DNA of 64,000 nt from NCBI GenBank assembly GCA_963776375.1, contig CAVZMF010000007.1:6334-70333 (forward strand), in the 5' to 3' direction. The DNA comes from PALSA-612 sp963776375 (GTDB lineage: Bacteria > Actinomycetota > Thermoleophilia > Gaiellales > Gaiellaceae). Positions 33,683 through 42,063 of the stretch are shown here, in pieces. The notes below the pieces were generated by a model that saw only the letters and a list, made by a program, of their open reading frames with translations, had not been told where the DNA came from and ran no database searches. Both the position numbers and the translations under genes were made by a program. How positions within the stretch are numbered: the first letter of the stretch is position 1; every line of letters starts with the position of its first letter.

Positions 33683-35145
33683 CGCGGATGCAGCTCCGAG
33701 GGCGTGCGGTACGAGAGCGCTTCCGAGAGGTGCTCGGGCAAGACCTCGTCCGCTTCGGCCAGGGCGGCGATCGTGCGGGCCGCTCGCGCGACGCGTGCCC
33801 GCCCGCGGCCGGAGAGCGGCAGCCGCTCGACGGCTCGTGTCAGCAGCTCGTCCGCGCTCGCGGATCGGCGCGGCACGGCAGCCCGCAGCCGTTCGCGGGC
33901 GCGGCAGACGCGCTCCCTGACCGGCGCCGAGGCCTCGGACGGGCCGGCGGCCAGCTCGACGCCGCGCGTGCGGGGAACGGTGACGACGAGGTCGAAGCGG
34001 TCGAGCAGCGCGCGGGAGAGCTTGTCCCGGAAGGCCGCGAGCCGCTGCGGCGAGCACGAGCACTCGGCGCCGGGATCGCCGCGCGCGCCGCAGGGGCAGA
34101 GGTTCATCGTCGCCACGAGCTGGAAGCGCGCCGGGAACAGCGCCTGGCCGGCCACGCGGGCGACGCTGACGACCCCGTCCTCGAGCGGCTGCCGCAGCGA
34201 CTCGAGCGCCGGCCGCATGAACTCGGGCAGCTCGTCGAGGAGCAGGACGCCGCGGTGCGCGAGGCTCGCCTCGCCCGGTCGCGGGCCGGTGCCGCCGCCG
34301 ACGATCGCCGCCGTCGACGCCGAATGGTGCGGGGCGCGGAAGGGCGGCGCGGTGATCAGCGGGTTGCCCGGCACGAGCAGGCCGGCGACTGAGTGGATGC
34401 GCGTGACCTCGAGCGCCTCGTCCGGCGCCAGGGGCGGCAGGATGCCGGGCAGGCGGCGCGCGAGCATCGTCTTCCCCGTGCCGGGAGGCCCGCCCAGCAG
34501 CAGGTTGTGCCCGCCGGCGGCCGCGATCTCGAGCGCCCGGCGGGCCCGCTCCTGGCCGCGGACGTCGGCGAGGTCGGGGTGTGTGGGCGGTGCTGCACGC
34601 CCGTTGACAGGCGGCTCGTACGGCGGCGGCTCGCCCTCGCCGCGCAGATATGCGACCGCCTCGGCCAGATGGCGCAACGGAACCGGCTCGACTCCGGCCA
34701 GCTCCGCTTCCGGCGCAGCCGGCGCGGGGCAGAGCAGCCGCGTCAGCCCTGCCCGCCGGGCGCCCTCGGCGGCGGCCATGACGCCGCCCACGGGACGGAC
34801 GCGCCCGTCGAGGGCGAGCTCGCCGACCGCTGCGTGGCGCGTCAGGACGTCCGGCTCGATCTGGCGAGTCGCGGCCAGGATCGCGAGCGCGATCGGCAGG
34901 TCGAACCCGGAACCTTCCTTGCGCAGTCCGGCCGGCGCGAGGTTGACCGTGATCCGGCGCCCGATCGGCCATTCCAGCTCGGCTGCGTCGATCCCGCTGC
35001 GGACCCGTTCCTTGGCTTCCTGGCAAGCGCGGTCGGCGAGGCCGACGATCGTGAAGCCCGGAAGCCCGCTCTGGACGTTGGCCTCGACCTCGACGCGCCG
35101 CGCTTCGAGCCCGACGAGCGCATGCGTGACGGTTCGCGCGAGCAT
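33679..35145 (-). CDS. comM: ComM/YifB-type Mg-chelatase-like AAA+ ATPase
   Basis: 488 residues. The N-terminal Lon-protease-like domain has GLPGFTIVGLADRACQEAKE and ITVNLAPAGLRKEGSGFDLP; Walker A is GGPPGTGKTMLARRLPGILP; the characteristic FRAPHHSASTAAIVGGG, LAHRGVLLLDELPEF (Walker B) and the CPCGARGD...CSC cysteine cluster follow. ComM is a branch-migration helicase acting in natural transformation. ATG 35145 (MLARTVTHALVGLE) is the family-like start. It is coupled to dprA. Confidence 0.92.
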   Translation of the reverse strand: MLARTVTHALVGLEARRVEVEANVQSGLPGFTIVGLADRACQEAKERVRSGIDAAELEWPIGRRITVNLAPAGLRKEGSGFDLPIALAILAATRQIEPDVLTRHAAVGELALDGRVRPVGGVMAAAEGARRAGLTRLLCPAPAAPEAELAGVEPVPLRHLAEAVAYLRGEGEPPPYEPPVNGRAAPPTHPDLADVRGQERARRALEIAAAGGHNLLLGGPPGTGKTMLARRLPGILPPLAPDEALEVTRIHSVAGLLVPGNPLITAPPFRAPHHSASTAAIVGGGTGPRPGEASLAHRGVLLLDELPEFMRPALESLRQPLEDGVVSVARVAGQALFPARFQLVATMNLCPCGARGDPGAECSCSPQRLAAFRDKLSRALLDRFDLVVTVPRTRGVELAAGPSEASAPVRERVCRARERLRAAVPRRSASADELLTRAVERLPLSGRGRARVARAARTIAALAEADEVLPEHLSEALSYRTPSELHPR

Positions 35146-35232
35146 GGCCCGACGGTAACCCGCAACTCGTGACGTGTCCGGCACGCAATCGTGCCGATTC
35201 ACGCACGGCCAGCCACTCCGCCCAGTCGGTGT

Positions 35233-36792
35233 TCAGGAGCGTGGGAGTCCCGGCGCCGTCCAGACGCGGCCGCGGTACGGGACGATGCCCGCGGGCGCGG
35301 CGCCCAGCCGAATGGTTCGACCCGAAGCGTCGGCGACGTCGACCCGGGAGACCGTGCCGTCGCGACTGTTCGCGACCCAGACTGCGCCGTCGGCCACAGC
35401 GACGCCGCTCGGGCCGTTTCCGACGGGAGCCGTGCTCGTGACCGCGTCGTCGCTCGGCGAGATGCGGTACAGCCTCGGCTGGGAGCTGCCCACGAACCAG
35501 ACGCCGTTGGCTCCCGTCGCGATCGAGGTCGACTGCGACTGGACGACGCCGGCCACCGGGATGGACGCGAGCACGTCGCCCGTGTCCGGGTCGATTCGCG
35601 TGACGACGCTTCGGCCCCCCAACCACACGCCACCCGATCCGACGGCGATCGACAGCGCATCGACGCCCTCGATGCCGGTCGACGACGGCTTGCCCGACCG
35701 TGCGTCTATGTACCTCACCTTCCCCAGGCCCTGCTCGAGAACCCAGACGCGGCCGGAGCCGAAGGCGAGACTGGCGGTGGGGGCCGGCGCCCGACTCCGT
35801 TCGAGAACGATCTCGCGCTTCAGGGTGCCGAAGTCGGGCTCGAGCTCGAGAACGGACAGCTGCCGGCCGCCGTCTGCGATCGCGCCTACCCAGACCGCGC
35901 CTCCACCGACCGCGATCCCGGTCGGGAGCGTGCCGAGCCCACCGAGGCCGGTCGTGGCCACCTTGCTCATCGTCTTCGGGTCGATCTTCGTCAGGGTGCT
36001 CCCTCTCGGGTCGACGACCCAGACGTAGCCTTCACCGGCTGCGGCGAGGCCGGAGCCGAAGCCGAGCGGGATCTCACCGAGGAGCCGGCTCCCCTTCGCG
36101 TCGATGACGCCGACGGACTCCGGACCGATGTGCGACGGGCCGCCAGAACCGCCACTCGTCGCGGCAAGACCGGCACCGACGATGGCCCCGATCAGCGCCA
36201 GCGCGAGCGCCGCGAAGACCAGCCGTCTGCGGCGCCGCGGTACGTCCGCCCGAAGAGGCGGGAACTGCGACGGCAGCCCGTCGAGAACGAGCTGGAAGAT
36301 CGGCTCGGGCTCCGGGAAGTCCTTGAGCCGGTAAGAGCCGAGGTTGCGGAGCGCAGTTCGCCGATCGTCGGCGAGAAGCGCACGCGCGGACGAAGACAGC
36401 AGCACTTGGCCTCCGTGTCCCGCCGCGCAGATCCGGGCCGCCCTGGAGACTGCGAGCCCGACATACCGGTCCCCGGCCACCTCCGGCTCGCCGGCGTGGA
36501 TTCCCATCCGCACGCGCACAGGGATGTCGCCCGGCCACTCGCGTCCAGCTAGTGCCCGCTGGGCAGACGCCGCCGCCCGCACGGCGTCCTGGGCACGGGG
36601 GAAGACGCAGAAGAAGGCCTCCGTCTGCCGGTCGACTACCGTGCCGCCGTGAGAGGCGAAAGCGCTCTCGAGCAGGCGGCGGTGCGTCTCGACGACGTCC
36701 TGATAGTGATCGCCGAGGCTGTGCTGGAGCTGTGTCGAACCTTCGACATCGCTGAACAGGAACGTGACGGTGCCGCGAGGGAGGCTCGCCAT
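35233..36792 (-). CDS. Class III nucleotidyl cyclase domain - TM - beta-propeller protein
   Basis: 519 residues. The cyclase domain (about 5-170) has TVTFLFSDVEGSTQLQHSLG with the first metal Asp, and VRVRMGIHAGEPEVAGDRYV with AARICAAGHGGQVLL. One membrane helix (LVFAALALALIGAIVGAGLA) leads to an outer YVTN/Vgb-like beta-propeller built of repeats such as GIAVGGGAVWVGAIADGG and GVAVADGAVWVANSRDGTVS. The second metal position, normally G-D-A/G before F-F, reads RQTEAFFCVF, so Glu replaces Asp; catalytic activity is uncertain. It looks like a surface sensor coupled to an intracellular signalling domain. Its product, cAMP or other, cannot be told. Confidence 0.8.
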   Translation of the reverse strand: MASLPRGTVTFLFSDVEGSTQLQHSLGDHYQDVVETHRRLLESAFASHGGTVVDRQTEAFFCVFPRAQDAVRAAASAQRALAGREWPGDIPVRVRMGIHAGEPEVAGDRYVGLAVSRAARICAAGHGGQVLLSSSARALLADDRRTALRNLGSYRLKDFPEPEPIFQLVLDGLPSQFPPLRADVPRRRRRLVFAALALALIGAIVGAGLAATSGGSGGPSHIGPESVGVIDAKGSRLLGEIPLGFGSGLAAAGEGYVWVVDPRGSTLTKIDPKTMSKVATTGLGGLGTLPTGIAVGGGAVWVGAIADGGRQLSVLELEPDFGTLKREIVLERSRAPAPTASLAFGSGRVWVLEQGLGKVRYIDARSGKPSSTGIEGVDALSIAVGSGGVWLGGRSVVTRIDPDTGDVLASIPVAGVVQSQSTSIATGANGVWFVGSSQPRLYRISPSDDAVTSTAPVGNGPSGVAVADGAVWVANSRDGTVSRVDVADASGRTIRLGAAPAGIVPYRGRVWTAPGLPRS

Positions 36793-36818
36793 TCGACTCC
36801 CCTTTCGAGAGCCAGAGG

Positions 36819-38438
36819 CTACTTCTTGCAGGCGGCGGCGAGGTCGACGCCGTACACGGGGTTGGCGACAAAGCAGCCGAAGCTCGATGACACGAGATCG
36901 CGGGTGTTGAAGTACAGGAACGGAGCCCAGGGGGGATCGTTACGCATCAGGTCGGAATCGAGGTCTGCCCAGGCCTGGCGGCGCGCCGCACCGGTCTGCC
37001 TGTCTGCGCTTTCGATTCTCGCATTCACGGCGGGATCGTCGACGTACGATTGGTCCGTGTTGCCGGCCGCGCCGATCGTGTTCCCGTCGAGCAGCGGGAC
37101 GAAGAACGCCGAGGGATCGGCGTAGTCGACCGCCCAGCTCGCGAAGGCCACGTCGAACGGCTCGCCTCGCATGCCCGCCTTGGTGAACAGGGTCCCGATA
37201 TCGAAGTACTTGACGTCCACGTCGATCCCGATCTGCTTCAGGTCGAAGGCGAAGACTCCCGCGGCCGCGACCCCCGACGACGAGCTGCTCGCGTAGAGGA
37301 CGAGCCGAGTGGGTTTGAGCTTCGCCCTGGCGAGCCACTTCCTGGCGGTCTTCGGATCAGCCCCCCTGACCGAGTAGATCGACTGGCCCTCGACAAGCGG
37401 GGAGGGCAGCATCCGGTCTGCACGCTGGCCTGCCAGGTAGCCGTACGGCCGGGCGAGCGCCGGTCGGTCGAGGGCGTAGTTGATCGCCTTGGCGAGCGGG
37501 ATCTGCCCGGCACCTCTGAACGCCGGACGGTCGTGGTTGAAGACGAAGAACGTCGTGCTCAGAGACGGGCTGACGAAGAACTGTCCGTTCTTCTTGTTGA
37601 TCCCGTACCTCGAGGCGATATCCCGCGCCGCGCTCGGCGGAAAGCCGGGCGGTGGACAGTAATCGATCCGATCCTGTTCGACGTCGCTGAGGCAGGAGTC
37701 GCGCGTTTCCCCTTCCGTCCACACGATCTGGTCTACGACCGCCGGACGGCGTCCCCGGTAGAAGGGGTTCCGCTTGAGCACGAGCTGTCGGTTGGGGATC
37801 AGGCTGGCGACGTAGTACGGGCCGGAGCCCGCCGGGTTGTCTATGCCGGCCGGGTCGATCGGCGTGTCGCGCGCGACCGGGCAGAAAAATGGAATCGTGA
37901 GCCGCGCGAGCAGATCTCCGAGCGGTCTCGTCAGCTGGATTCGCAGACGGTAGGGGGCGAGGACACGAACGCCGGAGATCGCCTTCGCCTTGCCCGCGAG
38001 GACAGCGTCCACGCCGGCGATCTCGTGCATGTAGTTCGTCGCCGGTGAGTCCAGCTTGGGACTGGCATCCCGATTGAACGCGTCGGCGAAGCTCTGCGCC
38101 GTCACCGCTGCCCCGGTCTGGAAACGGAACGCCCGCTTCAGCACGAACGTGTAGACCTTGCCGTGGCCGGAGACCGCGTAGCGGTCGACCACCTCCGGGA
38201 CCAGCCTCGTCCCGGCGGCGCCTGCCGCATCCGGGTAGTTGAAGAGCTTGGCGCAGGTCGCCCACTCGATCATCCACGACGGCGCCGAGTAGGCGAGTGC
38301 CGGGTCGACGGAATCGATGCCGCCCGTCCCGAGCCGGAGCGTACCGCCCTTCTTAGCCTGCGCTCCTGCGAAAGCGGCGACGGCCAGCAAAGCGAGCGCC
38401 ACGACGAGTGCGAAGACGGACAGCGACGCCTTCCTCAT
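36819..38438 (-). CDS. Family 5 extracellular solute-binding protein (peptide/nickel type), orphan
   Basis: 539 residues. A signal peptide (LSVFALVVALALLAVAAFAG) is followed by KKGGTLRLGTGGIDSVDPAL, the family's first strand, YTFVLKRAFRFQTGAAVTAQ, and the later NPAGSGPYYV and NPFYRGRRP blocks. There is no lipobox Cys, so it is secreted or anchored by its signal. Proteins of this family bind oligopeptides or similar ligands for ABC import, but no permease or ATPase genes are adjacent; it may serve a distant transporter or a sensor such as the neighbouring cyclase protein. Confidence 0.85.
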   Translation of the reverse strand: MRKASLSVFALVVALALLAVAAFAGAQAKKGGTLRLGTGGIDSVDPALAYSAPSWMIEWATCAKLFNYPDAAGAAGTRLVPEVVDRYAVSGHGKVYTFVLKRAFRFQTGAAVTAQSFADAFNRDASPKLDSPATNYMHEIAGVDAVLAGKAKAISGVRVLAPYRLRIQLTRPLGDLLARLTIPFFCPVARDTPIDPAGIDNPAGSGPYYVASLIPNRQLVLKRNPFYRGRRPAVVDQIVWTEGETRDSCLSDVEQDRIDYCPPPGFPPSAARDIASRYGINKKNGQFFVSPSLSTTFFVFNHDRPAFRGAGQIPLAKAINYALDRPALARPYGYLAGQRADRMLPSPLVEGQSIYSVRGADPKTARKWLARAKLKPTRLVLYASSSSSGVAAAGVFAFDLKQIGIDVDVKYFDIGTLFTKAGMRGEPFDVAFASWAVDYADPSAFFVPLLDGNTIGAAGNTDQSYVDDPAVNARIESADRQTGAARRQAWADLDSDLMRNDPPWAPFLYFNTRDLVSSSFGCFVANPVYGVDLAAACKK

Positions 38439-38500
38439 TGCCGGGGAATGTTACGCCCGTTCGGGGCCAAACGGTGGGCTCTGCCTTTCCAGCGGCTCCG

Positions 38501-39317
38501 CTATTCGGGCACGGTGACGAGCACGTCCTCGTGGCGCAGCACTCCGACGATCCCCTCCGAATAGGCCGCGAGCGCAGCCTTGCTCGTCCCGGCCGCTGCG
38601 GCCCCGAGCTCGTTCTCCCGCCGGTCGTCGAGGCCGAGCAGCTCATAGGCGTAGCGATGCTGCTCGTGGTAGTCGATCAGCCCCGGATAAGGCGGCGAGG
38701 TGACAACGGCGTCGAACGGCCCGCCCCACTCCAGGTCCCGCGAATCGCCGTGGAGGACGCGCCTCGTGGCCGCGGGCGCGGACGCGGGCGAATGCTTGAT
38801 CCGGGCGAGCGTGTCGAGCGCGTAGCGGCGCAGGAAGTGCTCGGCGCGGTCGATCGGCCGGCACTCCCGCCGATGCTTGTGACGCCAGTACGGTCCGCGC
38901 TGCGGTGTCCGCGGGAAGTCGAGGTCGAAGTGCGCCGTCAGCCGGGCGACCGGGCAGCCCGGGCGAGCACGACCCGCATGACGTCGGCGTGCTCGTACTC
39001 GCCGGCAACGTCGCGCCAGGCGAGCAGCTCGGCCGCCGCCTGCGGCGCGAACCACTGTCCGACGTAGTCACGTCCGGGGCCTGACCCCGGCCTGACCCCG
39101 GCCTGACCCCGGCCCGACCCGGAGGCGGCCCACCGCGTCGCGGAGCTCCTTCTCGAGGACGAACTCGTTGTAGCGAGCCGTCTTCACGCGCATCAGCAGG
39201 CAGTTGAACGCCGCCAGGTCGCCGCCGGTCGCGTCGCGGCGTAGCGCGAGAGCAGCGCCCGGACCAGGACAGATCGAGGTCCAACGTCGCGTAGAGCGCG
39301 TTCTGCGTCGGCGCCAC
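38501..39317 (-). pseudogene. Decayed DNA methylase with several frameshifts and an internal deletion
   Basis: Coding pieces lie in three frames: YATLDLDLSWSG, then GGDLAAFNCLLMRVKTARYN with EFVLEKELRDAV, then DYVGQWFAPQAAAELLAWRD, and finally LTAHFDLDFPRTPQRGPYW to the end. The last piece holds the amino-methylase motif TSPPYPGLIDYHEQHRYAYE (TSPPY as the catalytic D/N/S-P-P-Y type). After EGIVGVLRH it jumps to EDVLVTVPE, leaving out the roughly 60 residues usually found between. An 11-bp tandem repeat interrupts the middle. Multiple lesions of different kinds make this a genuine pseudogene. No restriction enzyme gene is nearby. Confidence 0.75.
39080..39112. repeat. 11-bp tandem repeat, three perfect copies plus a degenerate fourth
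   Basis: The unit CCTGACCCCGG is repeated at 39080-39090, 39091-39101 and 39102-39112, then CCCGACCCGG follows. It lies inside the decayed methylase. The unit contains a near-palindrome (GGCCTGACCCC) of a type often scattered in high-GC genomes. Confidence 0.85.
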
Positions 39318-39353
39318 CGAGCAGGAGTTCGGCGGCGCCGACGTGAGTCCCGG

Positions 39354-40241
39354 CTATGCGGCGTAGTGAATGCCGCGGGCGGCGTCGTACTCGTGCAGGC
39401 GCCGGATGCGCTCCGCGAGCGGCGGGTGCGTCGAGAACATGTTCTGGATGCCCTGCCCACTGAACGGATGGACGATGTAGAGCGACGCCGTCGCCGGATT
39501 GACGTTCATCGGCACCGCCTGCACGCCCTTCTCCAGCGTCCCGAGTGCATCGGCCAGCGGCTTGCCGGTGCCGAGCAGCTCGGCGGCGGTCGCGTCGGCG
39601 AGGAACTCGCGCTGGCGAGAGACGGCGAACTGGATCAGCGCTGCCGCGATCGGAGCCAGGATGATCGTCGCGAGCGCCCCGATGAAGCCGAGTGGATTCT
39701 CGTCGTCGTCTCCGAAGCCGCCGAACAGGAACGAGAACTGGAGGATGTTGGCGATGGCAGCGATCGCACCGGCGACCATGGCTGCGATCGACGTTACGAG
39801 GATGTCGCGGTTCTTGACGTGGCCGAGCTCATGCGCCAGCACGCCACGGATCTGGTCCTCGGGCAGGTATTTCATCAGTCCCTCGGTCACGGCTACGGCG
39901 GCATGTTTCGCATTCCGGCCGGTCGCGAACGCGTTCGGCTGCTCGGACGGGATCGTGTAGACGCGCGGCATCGGCAGCCCCGCGCGCTCGGTGAGCTCGC
40001 GGAGGATGCGGTAGAGCCCCGGCGCCTCTTGCTCCGAGATCGGCTTCGCCCGGCTCGCCGCGAGCGCGATCCGGTCAGAGAACCAGTAGCCGAAGACGTT
40101 CATCAGGACCGCGAGGATGACGAAGATGTAGAGGAAGCCGCCGCCGAGGACGGCGCCGATCCCGATCAGCAGCGCTGTCAGAGCAGCGATCAGGACCCAC
40201 GTACGCAGCTGCGTCGTGAATCTCGCGTGGGTGATGCTCAT
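39354..40241 (-). CDS. htpX: HtpX-type membrane zinc metalloprotease (M48)
   Basis: 295 residues. Two N-terminal membrane helices (TWVLIAALTALLIGIGAVLG, YIFVILAVLMNVFGYWF) precede RVYTIPSEQPNAFATGRN, the catalytic HELGH in IRGVLAHELGHVKNRD, two more helices and SRQREFLADATAAEL with the third zinc ligand Glu. The C-terminus has HPPLAERIRRLHEYD. It degrades misfolded membrane proteins under envelope stress, so stress control is expected. It is not part of the translation cluster to its right. Confidence 0.93.
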   Translation of the reverse strand: MSITHARFTTQLRTWVLIAALTALLIGIGAVLGGGFLYIFVILAVLMNVFGYWFSDRIALAASRAKPISEQEAPGLYRILRELTERAGLPMPRVYTIPSEQPNAFATGRNAKHAAVAVTEGLMKYLPEDQIRGVLAHELGHVKNRDILVTSIAAMVAGAIAAIANILQFSFLFGGFGDDDENPLGFIGALATIILAPIAAALIQFAVSRQREFLADATAAELLGTGKPLADALGTLEKGVQAVPMNVNPATASLYIVHPFSGQGIQNMFSTHPPLAERIRRLHEYDAARGIHYAA

Positions 40242-40408
40242 GGTCTGGGGACTCCTTTCGACTGAACGTTTGTCTCAACGAACAGCCGAAGGTTTCTCCC
40301 GCCTCAAAGGCCGACGCACCCGGGCAGAAAAGGGCCTGCCGTTCTGACGAATGCGCCCGTTCGGGGATAGTGCCCCTCGGCACTCGAAAGGATACCAGCG
40401 CCGCCCGG

Positions 40409-40738
40409 CTAGAAAAAGGCGTCACGTACCCGCTCGAGCTTGCCCTCCCTGACGGCGACGACGTCGAAGGTCGCCTGGAGCCCGGCCAGCTCGGGCCGAC
40501 GCGCGAGCCACGCCTCGGCGGCGCGCCGCAGGCGGCGCTGCTTCTCCGGGCCGACCATCTCCAGCGGATCGCCGCGGCCGGCGCCGCCCTTCGACTTGAC
40601 CTCACAGAACACGAGCCGCCGGCCACGGCGGGCGATCACGTCCAGTTCGTTCCCGCCCGCCCAGACGTTCGTGCCCAGGATCCGGTACCCGCGCAGCCGG
40701 TAATGCCAGACGGCGGCGCGCTCGGCGTCGTTCCTCAC
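40409..40738 (-). CDS. yraN: YraN/UPF0102 family putative endonuclease
   Basis: 109 residues. A Holliday-junction-resolvase-like fold: ERAAVWHYRLRGYRILGTN, NELDVIARRGRRLVFCEVKS with the E/D...E-x-K catalytic arrangement, and KQRRLRRAAEAWLARRP. Its cellular role is unresolved. The GTG start overlaps the rnhB stop as GTGA, making it the last gene of the rplS-rnhB-yraN run. Confidence 0.88.
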   Translation of the reverse strand: MRNDAERAAVWHYRLRGYRILGTNVWAGGNELDVIARRGRRLVFCEVKSKGGAGRGDPLEMVGPEKQRRLRRAAEAWLARRPELAGLQATFDVVAVREGKLERVRDAFF

Positions 40739-41313
40739 ACGGCGTCGGCGTAGCAGAGCGCCTGGAACGAACGGCGGTGCACGCCGGAGGGCCCATGCGC
40801 GCGAACACGCGCCGAATGCTCGGGCGTGATGTAGCCGACGTGCGAAGCGAAGCCGTAGGCCGGGAAGAGGCTGTCGAGGCGGCGCATCAGCCGGTCGCGG
40901 ACGACCTTGGCCACGATCGACGCTGCCGCGATCGCGGCGCTGCGCTCGTCCCCGTCCACGACGGCGGTGTGCTCCGGGGCCGACGGCCCGAGGCGAAAGC
41001 CGTCGACGAGGCAGACCTCGCCCGGCGGCGTCAGTGCACGAAGCGCGGCGCGCAGGCCGTTCAGGTTGCAGACGTGGAGCCCGTCGCGGTCGATCCGGGC
41101 CGGCGAGAACGCGTGCACGCTGATCCGCTCGGCGCAGGCGACGACGGCGTGGAAGAGCGCTTCACGCTGCTCGTGCGTCAGTTGCTTCGAGTCGTTGAGC
41201 AGCGCGAGCGGGCGCACCTTCGCACCGCGCAGGGCGCCGTAGTCGAGCAGGACGCCGGCCACGAGCAGGGGCCCGGCGAGCGATCCGCGGCCGGCCTCGT
41301 CGGCGCCGACCAC
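40735..41313 (-). CDS. rnhB: Ribonuclease HII
   Basis: About 192 residues. It removes ribonucleotides and RNA from RNA/DNA hybrids. VVGADEAGRGSLAGPLLVAG has the first catalytic Asp-Glu pair; LLNDSKQLTHEQRE, CLVDGFRLG and IAAASIVAKVVRDRLM are the remaining motifs; YGFASHVGYITPEHSARVRA is the C-terminal block. GTG 41313 gives the shortest product that keeps the DEAGRG motif; the frame is open into rplS with no other good start nearby, so the true N-terminus may be a few residues longer. Confidence 0.9.
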   Translation of the reverse strand: MVGADEAGRGSLAGPLLVAGVLLDYGALRGAKVRPLALLNDSKQLTHEQREALFHAVVACAERISVHAFSPARIDRDGLHVCNLNGLRAALRALTPPGEVCLVDGFRLGPSAPEHTAVVDGDERSAAIAAASIVAKVVRDRLMRRLDSLFPAYGFASHVGYITPEHSARVRAHGPSGVHRRSFQALCYADAV

Positions 41314-41341
41314 GTAGCGGGCGCCGATGCGCCGGTCGAAG

Positions 41342-41902
41342 CTAAGAAGCTTCCGGCCGGTCCGCCTCGGCGTCTTCGGCCTCGGCGGGCTCTGCAGGTT
41401 CGGGCTCTCCTGCTGCGGGCTCGGACTCGGGCTGGTCTGCAGAGGCCACCGGCTCGTCTGCGACCGGCTCCTCGGCGACCTCGGCTTCTGCCTCGGGAGC
41501 TTCTTCGGAAGCTTCCTCGAGGGGCTCGTCGACATCGGCGGAGATTAGCTTGCCCCCATGCTGTTTGGCCCTCACGCGCGCCTTTTTCCCCACTTTCTCG
41601 CGCAGGTAGTAGAGCTTGGCACGACTCACGTCACCGATCTGGACGACCTCGATCCGCTCGACCTTCGGCGAGTGCAGCGGGAACGACCGCTCGACGCCGA
41701 CGCCGAACGACTGCTTGCGGACGGTGAACGTCTCGCGCACGCCGGCGCCCTGGCGCTTGATCACGATGCCCTCGAAGACCTGGAGCCGCGACCTGGTGCC
41801 CTCGATCACGCGGAAGTGCACGCGAACGCTGTCGCCGGCCTTGAACCTCGGGCGGCCCTTGCGCAGCTGACGCTGCTCGATCGTCTCGATGGCGTTCGTC
41901 AC
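41342..41902 (-). CDS. rplS: 50S ribosomal protein L19 with an acidic C-terminal extension
   Basis: 186 residues. The first about 118 are ordinary L19: RPRFKAGDSVRVHFRVIEGT, RLQVFEGIVIKRQGAGVRET, FTVRKQSFGVGVERSFPLHS and RAKLYYLREKVGKKAR. A tail of about 65 residues rich in Glu, Ala and Pro follows (such as EEASEEAPEAEAEVAEEPV); typical L19 ends near 115-125. The GTG start lies in a gap of 160 bases after lepB, so it may have its own promoter. The tail is likely disordered; its role is unknown. Confidence 0.93.
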   Translation of the reverse strand: MTNAIETIEQRQLRKGRPRFKAGDSVRVHFRVIEGTRSRLQVFEGIVIKRQGAGVRETFTVRKQSFGVGVERSFPLHSPKVERIEVVQIGDVSRAKLYYLREKVGKKARVRAKQHGGKLISADVDEPLEEASEEAPEAEAEVAEEPVADEPVASADQPESEPAAGEPEPAEPAEAEDAEADRPEAS

Positions 41903-42063
41903 GAAAGAGAAGCCCCGACGGGGCCGACCGACAATCCTAGCGGAACGCCACGTCTGCTCCGCCGCCCACGCAGCCGCGACCGGCATGACGGGCGCGGCTC
42001 TCCACGGCTGTCTTGGCGCCGGGGGTCTGGGGGTGTCCCCCAGAGCGCAGCGCCGGATTGGCG

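Noticed and set aside
39080..39112. CRISPR array
   Set aside because: The 11-bp units are directly adjacent with no spacers, and no cas genes are in the window.
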